Source of the DNA: Nectonema munidae
Taxonomy: Eukaryota > Nematomorpha > Nectonematoida > Nectonematidae
Direction of reading: 5' to 3'
DNA length: 64,000 bases
NCBI GenBank assembly: GCA_030549495.1
Contig: JAUIRK010000993.1
Span: 1,223,501-1,287,500 of the forward strand
A program made the position numbers and the translations under genes. The notes under the pieces are model-generated. The model was not told the origin of the DNA, ran no database searches, and saw only the letters and a program-made list of their open reading frames with translations. This document shows, piece by piece, positions 14,201 through 29,200 of this stretch (the stretch's first letter is position 1; every line of letters starts with the position of its first letter).

Positions 14201-17200
14201 CCGATATTTTCTCTCCAACTCTGAGCACTGTTTAAAACTACATTGGACCAAACAATGTTACTCAACGAACTAACTTGTGAAGTAGAGTGTTAATAGATTA
14301 AATGTAAAGGTTGACCTAAGACGTTTTGTTTTTGTAGCGATGTTTATTTTGCTCTTGCCTTTGAAATTTTATTTCGTATTGACATTATTTTTTATTACAT
14401 CTTACATTTATAATAAGTATTGAAGAAAGGGGTAAATTTTTTTGATTTATATTTTCAAATTTTATCTACTTTAGTCAGTAAATAATTTTCTATATTTTTT
14501 AAATCCTTTTAAATTTAACAATAAATTTAATTTTACATTTTACTTGGCTTTTTCGTCAAGACTAAAATTTCTATTATGTTTTATCTTAGAATTTAGTTTT
14601 ATAAATGTTGAAAAGCATGTTACATTACGTTTCAGTTAATTTTTATTTAGAATAGCAATTTTTGTTTGTCTAACAAATACTTCTTGATTGATAACCTGTT
14701 TAAGACTATACTTTTCTGTCAATTAGTTATTAGTTTTTACCTTCATATAAATTCTTTTCCTCTTTTTTGTTGAACTTTGTTTCTCTGAATATGACTTTTT
14801 TTAAGATGGGCTAGATCCTTCATTCTTGTTGGCTTTGCCTCAGAACATTCGTATGGAAGTACTAACAGAGCAAGTAAGAGTTGCAACCTTAGAGTCATCT
14901 TATGAAAGTTCCCGAAATAGATTAGTCCTTGATATTTCACCTCAGTTCAGAACTGAACTTCCTACAGACATCCTAAATGAAGTAAACTTTTATATTATCG
15001 TGTATTTCGTTTTAGCATATTTTGCATTCTTTCCTAAGGTCATTCAAATACAAAATTCAGAGCAAACACGTTTAGATGTTGTCTACGCTTCACGAGCTAG
15101 CAACAGAACGCTATCAACTACTCAACCATCAACGAACTCTAATAGTCAAAGATCTGAAGACTCAAACTTCGACCCTGGCTTATTCATTGAATCGCTTCCG
15201 AGTGATCTTCGTCAACAAGTTCTCTCTGATATGCATGAATCATTGATAGCCGTTTTACCTTCGGGCATAGCTGATGAAGCTCGTGGACTCCAAAGAAACA
15301 TTCAGAATAGAAGTCGTCAAATTAGGAGACAAGCCATCTTTGAACTACAATGTAATAATCGTGGTATTAATATTACATTAAATTCGGTTAGATTGTGTAC
15401 TAAAGTGAAGTCGTTAAAGGTACTAGAACTTAAGGATTTAGTACTGCTACCCTATGGCCTCGAAACCTTTGGATAAAACTTTGAAGTGCTCGTTAATATT
15501 TTCTTTAAACGCACAAATTTTGGAAAGAAAAAAGATAGAAGGAATTCGTAAGAGAAAAGAAGCATAGAAAAATTATATATCTACAATGAAGTTTCCCATT
15601 TTTCCATTTTTATTTAGAACGAAACAATATCACTGCTTTATCCTTACCAAAAGTTTTTTACAAACTACTTCTCAATGTTCTACCACTTTCTATCTCAAAC
15701 TTCAGAACAGTATTTAGTTGGTCTTGTTCTTTAAGTTTGTCGCATAGCACGACCAAAGCTTTTCAAAAAATACCACAGCTATTTTTTCTTTTGAATCATC
15801 TTTGAATTTTCAATAACATTCTCTTCCATATCTTGTTAACAACACCCAGTTTATGATTTCTGTATTTTTTCTCCAGCGTCATGATGAAATTTACAGTCAT
15901 TACGTAATATTGAAATTAATGTTTTTTGTACTTTTTTGTAAAAAATTTAATTCACACAAAGCAGACAATTTTGACTAATCCGTATTGAATTCCATTTGCA
16001 ATTTGAGTTTGTCTGCGTCTCCCTACAAAATCAAAAACCCAATATGGGTTAGTCACGGTTTTTATGGAATCGTTTCAAACTTGAGAATTTATAATGTTTC
16101 TTTGTTGCATCAAATTCCTTGTGTATTTTTGGCTTCTTTTATCATTCTTCATACAATCATTTTTATTTATCAAATTTCTAACTAATTCAATTTGAGTGAA
16201 CCAATTGTAGGATATGATATTATTAATATGTATTCTAAATTTTAGATTCCTTGTTTCCGAATTTATATTAGCTTATATTAAATATAAAGCCTTTATCTCA
16301 CATTTTATTGGTTTAGAGCGAATAAACTGCCTAAATGGGTAATTACCAGAGAAGCCCTCAAGTTTTTCATCTATCTTAGCATCTTCTACCAATGAATTAA
16401 AAATTTTCCCACATTTTTCAAACACTTCTTGAATTGAAACTAGAGACTTGTTTTCTTTGTTGTCATGTATCCCTTCATCGAAGAGTACGCATAACATGAA
16501 AAACCTATAAAGCATACCCTTACTAATTTCAATAGTGTATCATATGTTCCAGAATTTGTCTATTCTTATGGAAGAGATCCCATTTAAATATTATAGACCA
16601 ATAAAAGACTTTATTCCAGCTATATCAACTACTTTCGCATCTCTTTCCCTAAAAAACGTCTAATTTTTTATGCACCCTATATATTTACTATATGATCTAA
16701 CATATGAGGATTTGCTAAACAATTTAAACTTTTGATACTGTTTGCTACACATTTTTTCCACGAATAGATGGTAAGTGGATTTAATATTCTGTGGTTTTGA
16801 TTTTTTCCAAATCGTTTCCTTATTTTTTCTCAAAAGTATTCAATCTCAATATTATTACAAAAAATTAAATCGTCAGTATCCTCTACACCAGTGTTGTCCG
16901 ATTTGCTCCCTCAGTATTCTCAAATGCGGCCTACGACCTCTTTTGAAACATATTGCATCTTTTCATTAAACAAGACACGATCATAGACTGCTGTGTTCTA
17001 TTAGTTATTAAAAATACCTATTTTGTGTTAAATGTTCATGCTTTGTATATGAAAATATTATATATTTTACGGATGTAGAATTAATTTTTCATTTTTAATG
17101 GTTAACTGACTAGTTTAATAATAAATGATAATAGTAAATTGGTAAAATGCGGCCAAAAGCCTAGACAACGCTGCTCTACACCAACACATTTATCCACTTG

Positions 17201-20200
17201 GACGTGTTTTTTAACGCTTTCTTTAGAGATATTTTCAAAAAAGTGCTCAATTATTACTATTTTAATACAGATGTACATATTTGAGCACCAATATATTTTA
17301 GTTTATAATAGGTAAAAAATGCATATACCTTATCTAGGCAAAATCAACTTAGAAGACTCCAATTAAACAAGAAAAATATAATCGGTGCATTTAAAATTTC
17401 GACAATTAAAATGTATCTGACAGTAAAATAAAATTCAAAAAGTAATATAATTTATTGAGCACACGATTTAAAACGGTGAATTTTCGCCGACACTCGGCTT
17501 TATCAAACCACTATACTGATGAGTAGGGTAGAAGTTGAAAACTGGAAGGATTAGCGAAGAAGAAGCCAGTTTTCAACTTCTGTGCCCAATAAATTATATT
17601 ACTTTTTGAATTTTATTTTAATTTTCCTTTAATTTATGGGTCAACTTCAGTATGAGATTTACATCTGACAGTACATTTATTCAAGAAATGTAAAAAATTA
17701 CAAATTAAGGCATACTATGAACCCCACATAACATGGTCAATTACCTTTTTATTTTCATTTGAAGGAAGTATCTCTGAGAAATTTTGCGACCACGAGAATG
17801 TTTAATTGTGGTCGTTTTTCCGGTAATTTTTGTTTTATCTCATCAACATTTATTCACACACTCGGAGAGTGAGACCGGTCTACCAAGAAATAAAAACTTC
17901 TACCTTTAAATATGTAAAATTCCATTGAAAAGGGAAAGAGATGATTCGTTTTAAAAATTTTGGCCCTTGAAGCGTTAAGTCTTTCAGTCCTAAAATATTA
18001 CCTCTTAATTTTTTTAAGGAAAATTATTATAAGTAGATTGTTAGGAATTAGTTAAACATATTTTATAAATAATTTTATCAATTTCCTTTTTTATTTAAGG
18101 AAAAAAATATTTAAAAATTTTGGGTGGAATCCCACCCACCAGGTCGGAAAAGTTGAACTTTATTTGGTAAGGAAAGTATGATAGAGTATTTGTACTTTTT
18201 TTTTAAAAGATCAAAACTTAATTAATTTTATACAAAGTTTGCTTAAATAACTCCATCTACTTATTTTAAAGTATAAAATTATAAAAAGGTAATACAAAAT
18301 GCTTTATTTTTATGTAATAAAAAGTATTTTTGATAGTGAAAAAATTTTTTTCACAAAAAGTAAGTTTAAAAATTTCTTTATTCATGATATTTTTCCCAGC
18401 AATTTCGATTTTTATTGAGACAGAGATAAACGTCATAATCTAAGCACTTGATAAATCCTTTATGATCATTTTTTCTTTGTCATAACACTGTTTGCTCGTC
18501 CATGTTTCTCAGCATACTGGATTCTATGTCTTTCTGTTGTAAGGTTTTTGTATAGAAGGAGTTTGTTTTTTCTGGATGAAAAATTTCCAATAAGGGAAAG
18601 AGCAATTCTCTTCTAAACTCTTTTTGCGTTTTTATAGAGTTTTCTTGTTTTCGAAAACTTTTTTTTAATTTTCTGGTAAACAATGAAAGAATTTACAACA
18701 ATTGTGATCCCAAAATGGTCGAATAATATTTTCCGGGTTTTCTATCAAATGTATAAATACTGGTTTGTTGATCTAGAAGGTCAGTTCCTCGATAAATTTG
18801 TTATAACGTTGAACCATTGAGGTCTTGAATATTGACTTTACCTGGTTTTCCCTTCGCCTATTCACAGAAACGTGTTTGTTTCAGCTCCTGAGTCAATAGT
18901 TGATAACATTGACAACTTTTGATCACCATTTCACAAGACATCGATTATAGAATCTTGTTCGATTTCCCCTTTTTAATTCTTTATCCAACTTTAAATCTTT
19001 TGGGAGCCTTTTCTATTTTGTCTTACAGTACCGCATGAAAATATGTTTGTCTGCCATAAGACGGTATACTAAAGCAGGTGATGTATAGAAATTGTCAAAA
19101 AAAAATACATGAGTTTGAAATGATTTTGTCAGTTGATGACTTTTCAGATAAACCAACTTCGGTTGCACTAGATTTTCACAACATAGATGTCAAATTCAAA
19201 TAAATAACCACTTCTTGCATCATTTCTGCAACAATGCTTGAAACCTCTTTGAATAGGTTTATCTTTCATGTATTGTTTCATCAAACTGCCTTTGAATTTA
19301 ACCATTCGTTCATCAATAGTTGCTCAAAAGGTGGTTCCATCGCATTTTGAAAAGAGATTGAAATGATCTATTAGAGGTCTTATTTTCCATGTCTGTCATA
19401 AGAAGGATTTTGAGACTGGAAGGCTTTGTTGTTGTCAGAAAAGTGAAAGTCTTCTGATTGGTACATTCTATCTCTAGTCATCGTTTCAGCAATTGGTTGT
19501 ACTCTCAAATCAGGATCATTAGAAAAATAATCGGTAGTTCTGCCAAAACATGATAAGACATCATTATATTTATGCAATGAATGCTTTCATTTCTTCTTTA
19601 TCAACTTCAAAGGGAATTCCTTTCTGAAACATGTATAATTTGCTTTGAGGAATTAATATCTTATCAATCAATTCATCAAGTTTGACACATCATGAAAGAC
19701 TTCAAAAGGGTTTGGGATATTTTCATATTCAAGTTTACTTACCCCATTCTCTATTTTGCTGCGATCCGCAGAGTGTAAAATTGTAGGAAAGTTCCTTGTC
19801 CACTTTCTGTTTTCAATTGTCAATTCAGGAGTCGGTTGTGTATGAACTTCAACAAGAGGATCCAAAATTTGAATAGTCTTGGGATTCTCACCAGACTGAG
19901 GAATTGATTCTTCTAGAAAGTTTATATCCTCTTCATCCAAGTCAAAAAGACCCTCTTCATCACTGTCTGCAAAGTCTAAAATTTGAAGCAATTCATCGTT
20001 GGACAATTGGTATTCTCTTTGGCGTGTGCGAGGCATGTTTTAAAAATTAATTAAAGATTCTGTAAGAAAAAAATAAGAATGAATGAATGAAGTTGTGACA
20101 TTAGAAAAAAGAAAAGAGACAGCTGCATTATTCATTATATCTCACCAAAGAAAAGATGAGCACATGAAAACATATGGAAAACATGTACATGTATAATTAC

Positions 20201-23200
20201 ACACATAAAGCACATGCACAACATGCTGTGATGGAATCATGAATCGAAAGCAAAAATTTATGTTAGAGAAACTTGAAAAATACTCAATTATGTTTTGCAT
20301 TATACCTAAGCTAGGCGACCTATGACTCCTTTTGGGTGGAATCCCACCCAAAAATCAAATGAATATAACTACAAGGCAAAACTGTTTTTGCTCAGAATAT
20401 TTATATTGTTAGCAAGATGGAACTTAAAAATATATGAAGAAATAAAGTTCAAATATTTTTTAAAGATTTTTTAAAAAAAAAAAAAGAATTTGAAAATGTA
20501 TTTTTAAAAAATTATTTCTCTGTTTATAATATGTGAATAATTTAAAAAAAAACACATAAACGGGATAAAAATAATCAAAAAAATCATCATTATTTATATT
20601 TTCATAAAAAACTTATAAGTTTATAAAAATACTTTCTAGCTACTTCATGAGAAAGATTTTTGTAATAAAAACTTAATGGGTGGAATTCCACCCAACAGGT
20701 GTGAAAGACGTGATTCTTAGTCATATTCAAATTTTGTTTTATTTTTTAAAAATTTCCTTTAAGCATTTATACATATTTTAGCTTGGGAATTTCCTGATCC
20801 ACACGCAATTTCAAGAAATTTACGCAACAACACCAATATTATGAGACGTAGTAGTGATAAGTATAAGCGCAAGTTGTATGACAATGCATACAGTGTTTCC
20901 ATTTCTTCGAAGCAAAGCATACTAGATGCTGTTTCTCTTTCCATCCTTATTCTTCTCTTGTTCATCGAAGATTCAAAGGTACTAGCTTCACTCTATTTTG
21001 CTGATTAAATCGTCACATGTACCTTCTTTGCTATTATCAAGATTACGTATGGTGTTCACAACATTTTGCTTAACGTCTCCATACAAATACAAACCTTAAT
21101 GTGGATTGTCAAATCCTTTATAGACTTCATTGAAACCACTACCCTAGATAGACTTGACTCTGGTGCTAGTAAAAAATTTTCAAATCCACAGTACATGACC
21201 ATCTATCAAAAGTCCTGTCCATTTGGAACTCCTTTGCAAGTTTTCCAAGTGTATAAGTCCAGTACAACGGTATTTATTTTTCTCTCTTTAAACCTTATCT
21301 TATTTCAAATACATTTTTTCTAATTATTTTTTTAGTATATATATATATTAAGATACATAAAATAATAATGAGGAAAAACAAAGGAGAATGAATTGAACAA
21401 ATTTTGTTGAAAATAGAGTGATCTTTTGAAGAACGTGGGTCCCATTTGAATAATAGCAGTTCTACTTCATAAATGTTACTGATTTTGCATATTTAAACTT
21501 CTAGATCTCAATGTCTAGATAAGAGATTTCTATCCTGGGGTATTTCCTGTTAAAAAAAATATTTTTTAAACTCATTTAGGACCAAGCACAGCAAAATTGC
21601 GTTTCCTCTGGGAATATTCGTTTTATAAGTGTTAATATGGACTTTTATAATTTTATTAGATTTTCAAATTATTGGGATATATTATATGAAAGGAAAAAGT
21701 ATTACAAATGATAATAAACGAACAAATGATAAAATGTAAAGTTTAAAACTTGCGTATATACATAGTCAAATGACGTCTGCAGTAGAATATTTACAGCCTA
21801 ATCCTATTTAAGACCGAAGTTACCCAAGGAAATGCAGACAAACTCTTTTGTTTATTGAAATTAAATTGGAATTAACCAAGTCGTCTACTTTGCTTGTTCC
21901 TAAATAGGGTTAAATGTACTTTTTCAAGTTATATGGGATTATTATTCAAGAAGCTTGTTTTTTCCGCTCAACATTACATTTGTTTTAAAGTTGTGATTTT
22001 ATAACTAATTTTAAAACTATTTGAATTTATTTATTTCTTTGTTTGTCTAACTTAAAAAACTTTGTCATCGATTCCAACCACAGAGTTTCCATTGAACTTT
22101 CTGTTATTACTCTCGTTATATTTATAACGTTTTATTAACATATTATCTCATGTATAATAAAAGTATAATATCCTAAATCGTTTTTAAATTCGGCTTAAAT
22201 TTTTTACTTCTAAGTCTTTCATTAAATCAAAATTTATCGTTCAGCATTGAAATCAAAACAACGTTTTCTATTTAACTTTTATATCGTGAGTACAATAGCG
22301 TAAGAGTTTCTGTTGTGGTAGACACAAATTTAGAAAAGTAGCCACCATTGGTGTAGATATTGCACCAAAATTCGCCCATATGCGTCTTTTAACTATTAGT
22401 CAATTTGTTTACTAGGTTTTATTTTACCCCCTTTTTTTCACACACATTTCGTCTCTTCAAAAGTAAAAAAGTTGTTTAAAATTTTCATCACATAAAATTT
22501 TATGGGAACGCACTTTTATTGGTCACATGTGGCAGCATCAAAGGGATAATACATAAATGACGTCACCCAAAATTTTAATTTTTGAATCTTCTCTATTTTT
22601 TAATACAGAGCATCTAGAATTAGTCTTCAAGGGCTAACACTGATTACAAAATCCGTATTGAGCTTTCTTTTATAGATGTTTAACCATTATTGTGTTAAAC
22701 AATTTAATGACAATAACTTACATTTGATTAACGTCAAATATGATCATTGACTCAAAATTTATATTTATTTTCATTTATAAGAACTTTGTTTTAAAGCATT
22801 CACAGATAAATTTGTCGCTCTTAAAATATTTTTCTATGTTTTATTAACCGAACAGCCATAGTCGACTTTACAAAAATAAAATCGTCTGTGTTTATCTTCT
22901 GCTTTACATTAGATATCTTCTGATTATCTAATGTAAACGGGTTTAATCGCTGCAATAATTAATTAATTATTATTGTATATAAAAAAATTCTTTTTTTTCC
23001 CAGCCTAATTCGTTACTTGTGCAAAATATCTACATTTATTCATACTAAAAGCATGGCAATTTAGATAAATATATTCAGTTTTTGCAGAATAAAAGAACTA
23101 AAGTTACATATTGAGATTAAAATTAGTGAAATAGCGCTTATAGAATAATTATTTATGAATAATCATTGTATAAAAAGATTAGGATGATTATGATGAGCGT

Positions 23201-26200
23201 GCCTTTTTTCATTAATTTTCCAATGAATTTGGACGCATAAATTTGATGATGAATCCTTTTTATCAGACATTTTAAGGTTGGGTTCTAGTCCATTTAAATG
23301 TAACCTTTTTCCCACGAATGACTTTTTAAATTAAGTATATTTTTATGATCTTCGTTTTTTACTTATGCTCCAAAATATGATGCACTTACTTTTTCAGAAA
23401 AACAATTATTTTGTTTCGCACCCTACAGCCAAGGAAACAATAATTAAAGTAGCATTTAAAGCGCTCATTCTTCTTTCTCAACGCTTTCCAACTGGCTTTT
23501 TGAGTTTGCTTGAAAAGCAACAGCAGTCATCATCTTCATCCGCACATTCCTCTAACTATTTTGATGCTCAAAATAATTCAATCGTTCAAATCTTAGCCAA
23601 ACTCGACAAAGATCCTCAAAGTGTATACAATAGTAGGTTTCCTCTACACTTTTATTCATGAGAAACATTCTATTACTATGGCAAGTTCATTCTGTAAATT
23701 GATTGTTGCCTCCATGTTTTTTGTTTAAGAATAGGCTTCGATTTTTTTTACTTTTTACACATTGGAAAAATTGTAGGGTGGAAAAAAACGAAAAATTAAT
23801 CTCTCTAGAAAATTATTTTGAAAATATTTACTTTCACCTCTTATGTTAAAGTATATACGCTGATGTTTTCCATTTTTAGAAAACCTTCATTATTTTGATC
23901 AAAATGAACTGTTTTTATGATAAATTATAATCAAAGCAATTTAAGAAAGTAATAAGTTCAAAAAAATTGGAATATTATAAAATGTATATAAATATAATAA
24001 TATATGTATATTAACATACATTAACATACAGTAATTATTGTATAATAAGTAATGTATAATAATATATAAATACTGCAAATTTAATTTTTTTTCCTTTTAG
24101 TTTGTTTTTTTTTAAAAATACTCTAATTTAATGAAGTGTAGGTGAACAGTTTTTATGATTAGTGAATAGTTGAATAACATATATGCTAATAACATGATAG
24201 ATCATCATAATAAAATGTCAAATATGATTAAATTCTTGCAATTTATGCCTATTTTTTCCTTGTAATATATACATATATAATACGTTAGTCCTCTATACAT
24301 ATTTATAACATGTGGTATTCAGTCTGTATCGGTGATGTTTAACATCTTTCTGTACTACAGTGCACCCTCGATATACCGACACTATTGGGGTTATCATCAA
24401 TTGGCGGTATACGAGGGGTATCGAAAATGTAGCAGTCTTATTTGCTTTGTGTAGTATTGTAGAGTATGGCATTTAATTAAAGTAAGAAATCCAAAATTTT
24501 ATTTGAACTTTTCTTTTTCCTTTAAAATATCTCGAACAGTCCTTCTTTTAACTTCAAATCCCTAAACTTTGCTGAAATGTTCAGCAATTACCTGTTGACT
24601 AGCCATTAGATGACTTTCATGGAACTCAATGATTTCTTTTTTTTGACACGTTTTGATTACGTTTCTTTTACGTTTTGGAGCGTTTTCCATAAGAATGTGT
24701 AGAAAATGTAAGAAATTCGACTTCAAATCAAAAATAATTAGTACTATGTAAAACAACGTGATGCAAAAACAATGATGACGGATATATCATGATATGAAAT
24801 ATGCTCTCCAACTAAACATTATATTTTATCGATTTCTGTTTTACAGCATCACCCTTATTCTGTCAGAAACTTAAGCGTGAGTTTCAGATAAACTCACTGC
24901 TAAAATTCCATCAACAACGCATGACGTTAAATCGAGGGTTATTTCAATGAACGAAAGTGTGTTTGTTCTATCAATGTTATTGGCGGATGGCAGATAGCGA
25001 GGGGCGTTAAATCGGGAGAATTAGAATGGAGAGAAATCGGGTCTACATAATTGTAATACGGTATGCGGGGTTGGCGATAAAGCGAGGGAGCAGTGTAGTT
25101 GTATTTTGAACATGTCTCTTTGAAAAGTTTTCCTAGATTTGGTGTTGACACTCCTTATTTTTTTTCTGAAAATTTCTAATTGGTCTAACTTCCATATTAA
25201 AGATCTCTAAGCAGCTTCATTATCTATCTGAGTTTTACCGGTCTTTACCCAGCGCATAAATTTAATTTTTTACTTTTACGCTACTTTCAAAGTTATTCTA
25301 ATTTGTCTGTTTGTAACATAGTCAGCTTGTAAGCCAAACGTCTACTCTCGCATATCCTATTAACATTCCGAGGAGAGGGGCTTATTCATCACCCTCTCCT
25401 TTCATATTACAAAATTAATTTCAGGCAAAAGTTTTGAAAAAGTGTACTCGCATAACTCCCCTTTGATCCAAGATTCTGGCTTTTATCGAATTTTATCCCT
25501 GGCAAGTTGTCGTGTTATCACGTCTAATCCTCATTTGCTAAATCAATGGCTCGAACTGTTGCATCATTTGGGCAATGGTTTGCCCACCATCTTTGAAAAT
25601 GCTTTAGACAAAAGGAAAAAGAATAACACCACAAATGAATTCCATAAATCTCCAGAAGAAACAAATAATAGTCAATCCTCACGTAAGAATTTAATGTCTT
25701 TGTTAGCTAATCCTATCAATTCGCTTATTGGCATCTGTAAACAGTGCACTTTTTACAAAAAAAATCTTAATTCTTAACATGTTATTCATATACGCAATTA
25801 ACATGGTTTCTCACAAAATATTCTAGATGCTGTAGTTTTCATTCATTGTTGAATTCATTTTGCCCGCCCTGGAACTCCCTTGAGATATGAATGTTTACTT
25901 TTTCTTAAATTTCAATTTCCCTATATTTTTTATAATGCCTTTTCGATTAGATTTAAATTATGTTGTATGAGGCTAATAAATAAAATAATATTAATTGAGC
26001 ATAGGCTATATAAACGAGTGAATTTTTGAAAGAACTTTGTCGAATGAAATTTAATTTATTTTTAGTTTATTATTATTATATATTAGATAAAAATTGATTT
26101 TATTTTTTGAATAAAGTAATTACTAAAATATTTGAGATACTAACATATAAAATCATTGAATATTTTTAGTACCAATTTGAATTTGCTTAGTGCCAATTTG

Positions 26201-29200
26201 AACTTGAAAGGGTATAGTAGTATTACAAGAGCGTATTCAATTGCTTTTTAAATTTCAATAGGCTTTTACATTTAATTGACCTTGACGATAGTTTTTAACA
26301 ATAATATCCTTTTTATTCATAAATTTTTGGATTGTAATTAAAAAATATGTATGATTCGCTAAAATTTTATATATTCCTTGAAATTCAACTAAATTTCTCA
26401 TTTTTATAAAAATTATATATGCAAAATTTGTTAATTAAGAAACACAGACAAATAAAACCTTATAATGTTTGCCGCTTCGATAAGAGGGGAAGAGAGAGCG
26501 CTGTAGCCACCTTCTCTGCAATATATTTTGACAGCTGGAACTCCATCAAGATATAAAATGCAGTGCATTTTCTTATAGTCCACACCTCATATGAATCAAT
26601 TTTGACCCCTACCCCCTGCAACGCCACTACTTCATTACATAGCCTTTTGATAAACTGGTGTGACACCTGTGTACCACGAGCTTTATATATATATAAAATT
26701 CCATTGAAAAAAGCGTCTTAAAACTTTTCGCCCTCAAAGTGTTAAAAAAGTTTTCAATAGTCGTTAAAAAATCCCATACTCATTACTTGATATATGAACC
26801 CTTAGAATAAGCTCTTCCATTGTTTCTAGGGAAACTACTAAAGCGCATCTAAAAATTCAGGGAATATTTGAATGAAGTTTATTGAAGACGAACATAAAGA
26901 AACAAGCTCGAGGTTACTTTTATTATTGAAAAAAATTGAGTGATATTAATTTCTTAATTTTTCAATGTCTTCTTTTAAATTCTTTGGATCTCATGATTAT
27001 GCGCTCAAACATCATGCATAGAAAGTCCTTGCTTACTTTTGAACAAAAATTTACAATTAATAAAGGCTGTTAAAATCTGGCTCATAAAATGGCGAGTGAC
27101 CAATATCAGTTCTGACCTTTTTGGGACTTATCAGTTGGATACAGGTTGCTATTCACATTTCTGTGAATCGAACTAAAACTAAAGTTCACAAAACAAAGTA
27201 TTTTTGAGTTGGATGCTTTGTCCCCATTTATGTTTAAAAAATCTGAAATAATTGAAAATACTTTAAAAAGACGAAATAAACTTGAAATATAAATGGAATA
27301 ATTTAAGTTTTATTTAATTATTATAAAAGTTCCTTACCGATATTTTTCTTTTCTGTATTAGAAATTGCAACTGAAAGTCAAGTAGACACTAATGAGCGTA
27401 GCACTGATTCTAAGAACGATAACAGAATGGAGATTGAACAAGAAAAAGATGAAGCAGATAAAGAAAAGGAAACTCTCTATTCAGGTGATATCATAAACAA
27501 ACTTTTTTCCCATATTAGGAGAACAACGCAATCTTGCTAAAGACTAATCCAAGTGTAGTTATAATTTTATTCTAACATTAAGTTTGAAAATATTCAGCAG
27601 GCTATAAAGACGGGAGTAAATAAAAGCAAGATAACGATTAAAAAGAACTTTAAACTTCTTCTGAGCTTTATTTTCCCGTTTCTATACGGGGTCGCTGTTT
27701 TTTTGATGAGCCTCCTCCTCCATCTGAGTCTGTCAGGCTCATCATAGTTTGGTGTTGGCAGAAATGCTTTCACTTACCGCATGCCCTTCCTGACGCCAAC
27801 ACTCCCTAATTTATCCTCGTTTGAGACCTGCACTAAAAATTGAACCTATCACCAGAAAGTGAGCCAGTTCAAATCTTAGTGGCGGGGTTAAAAGAAACTT
27901 TAAATAATTTAATAAAACTGTTGTTTTCATTTGTTTGAACCGCGTTACTGTTTCAATTCACTATTTATATCATTTTTATCTTATACTTACTTGTATTAAA
28001 CTAAATTCATTACTTTGTTAAATACACTTCAGAAATATAAAAAATAAACCTTTTCTATGTCTCTAAAGAATGTATACAGTTTGATGCTAAAGCATATCAA
28101 TTGTATAATCTGCATTAATGATCTTTAACTATATCCCAACGAATCTAGTCATAAGTTTTTTGATTGCTACTTGATTAACCAAATGAGACTTTTAAAATGG
28201 AAGCATATTTTTCAGTTGTCCGTGGATAAAAGCATTAATCTCAACAAAATAATTTTGATTTTTTGGTGTATTCTTCACAACGATATTAAGGATTTGCGTG
28301 GCAAATCATTGAGAGCATATCATGTTGATCAACCTATACTACTTTTGTTTTCATATATCATTCGTTCTAAAGTGTAGGGGTGGTGGAAGGAATGGCAATA
28401 TTTTTTATAAGTATAAACTACGCTCCTATACATAATTAAGTTTGATGATAAAAAATTTCTACCACAGTAAATTGAAATAAATTCTCAGAATCATCTAACG
28501 ATACAGATTATAAAGTAGAGTTGTGCAAAAAAGCATAAATGAATTTCTCTTGTTATTAATATGATCTATGCCAGTTCTATACTTCGTATGGCTACATGGG
28601 CACATTTGTTTTTGTAGACGCACTTTAAATTGACTCATCAAAAATCTAAAAAACTCATTATTTTTGCTTCTATGATCCTATTTATGAATACTCCAACTTT
28701 AAAAAATCTTTACTTCAACTACTTTCTTCTTCCAATCTTAAAACAGAATCTGAAAAAGGGCTAAAATGTGTCTACCATTATGCACCATGTACTTTTGCGA
28801 AATTATTTTTTTCGGCATTAACTAACATGCACCAAATAGTTTAGTTTTACAAAATGTTGAAAATGCTTTTTCGCATCAATTTGATGCATTCAACCAATGG
28901 CGTTACCTATCTGCATTCCAAGGCAAAATGTGTTCAAAGATCTAAGAGAATTCAGTGGAGATGCGCATGAGTGTAAAAGTTATGCTGTGTCGTTTGTCTC
29001 TTTGAAAAAGTAATTGCCGATGAGCTTTCTGGTGAGTTTGTTTATGTAGGCACTTTTAAAAAATGGCTTTCTTGCCTGATCTCAAAATACGTAAAATCAG
29101 TTGTTCCATCCTATAACGAAACTAAAATAATCTAGCGTGTATTCAGTGTCAAGGTATCGTTAGTGACGAAAAAGTTTATAATTAATTTTGATCTTGATTG

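Larger units (their letters stand above)
15352..20781. other. HUWE1 intron 18 (5.4 kb), filled with transposon remains
   Basis: This is the longest intron in the gene. It holds a piggyBac core relic, a hAT MITE with perfect target duplication, a nested inverted-repeat element and a degraded piggyBac element, each listed separately. No further HUWE1 exon was found. The protein continues directly from exon 18 (phase 1) into exon 19. Confidence 0.7.

Noticed and set aside
15618..15800. Possible extra HUWE1 exon (open frame after TTTATTTAG with a Leu-rich helix)
   Set aside because: Joining it to exon 18 creates a stop with the best donor. The expected next part of HUWE1 is found instead at 20782, in phase with exon 18.
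28171..28377. Harbinger-like transposase fragment (a CILHN-like motif)
   Set aside because: Only a four- to five-residue resemblance, with no catalytic residues or terminal repeats.
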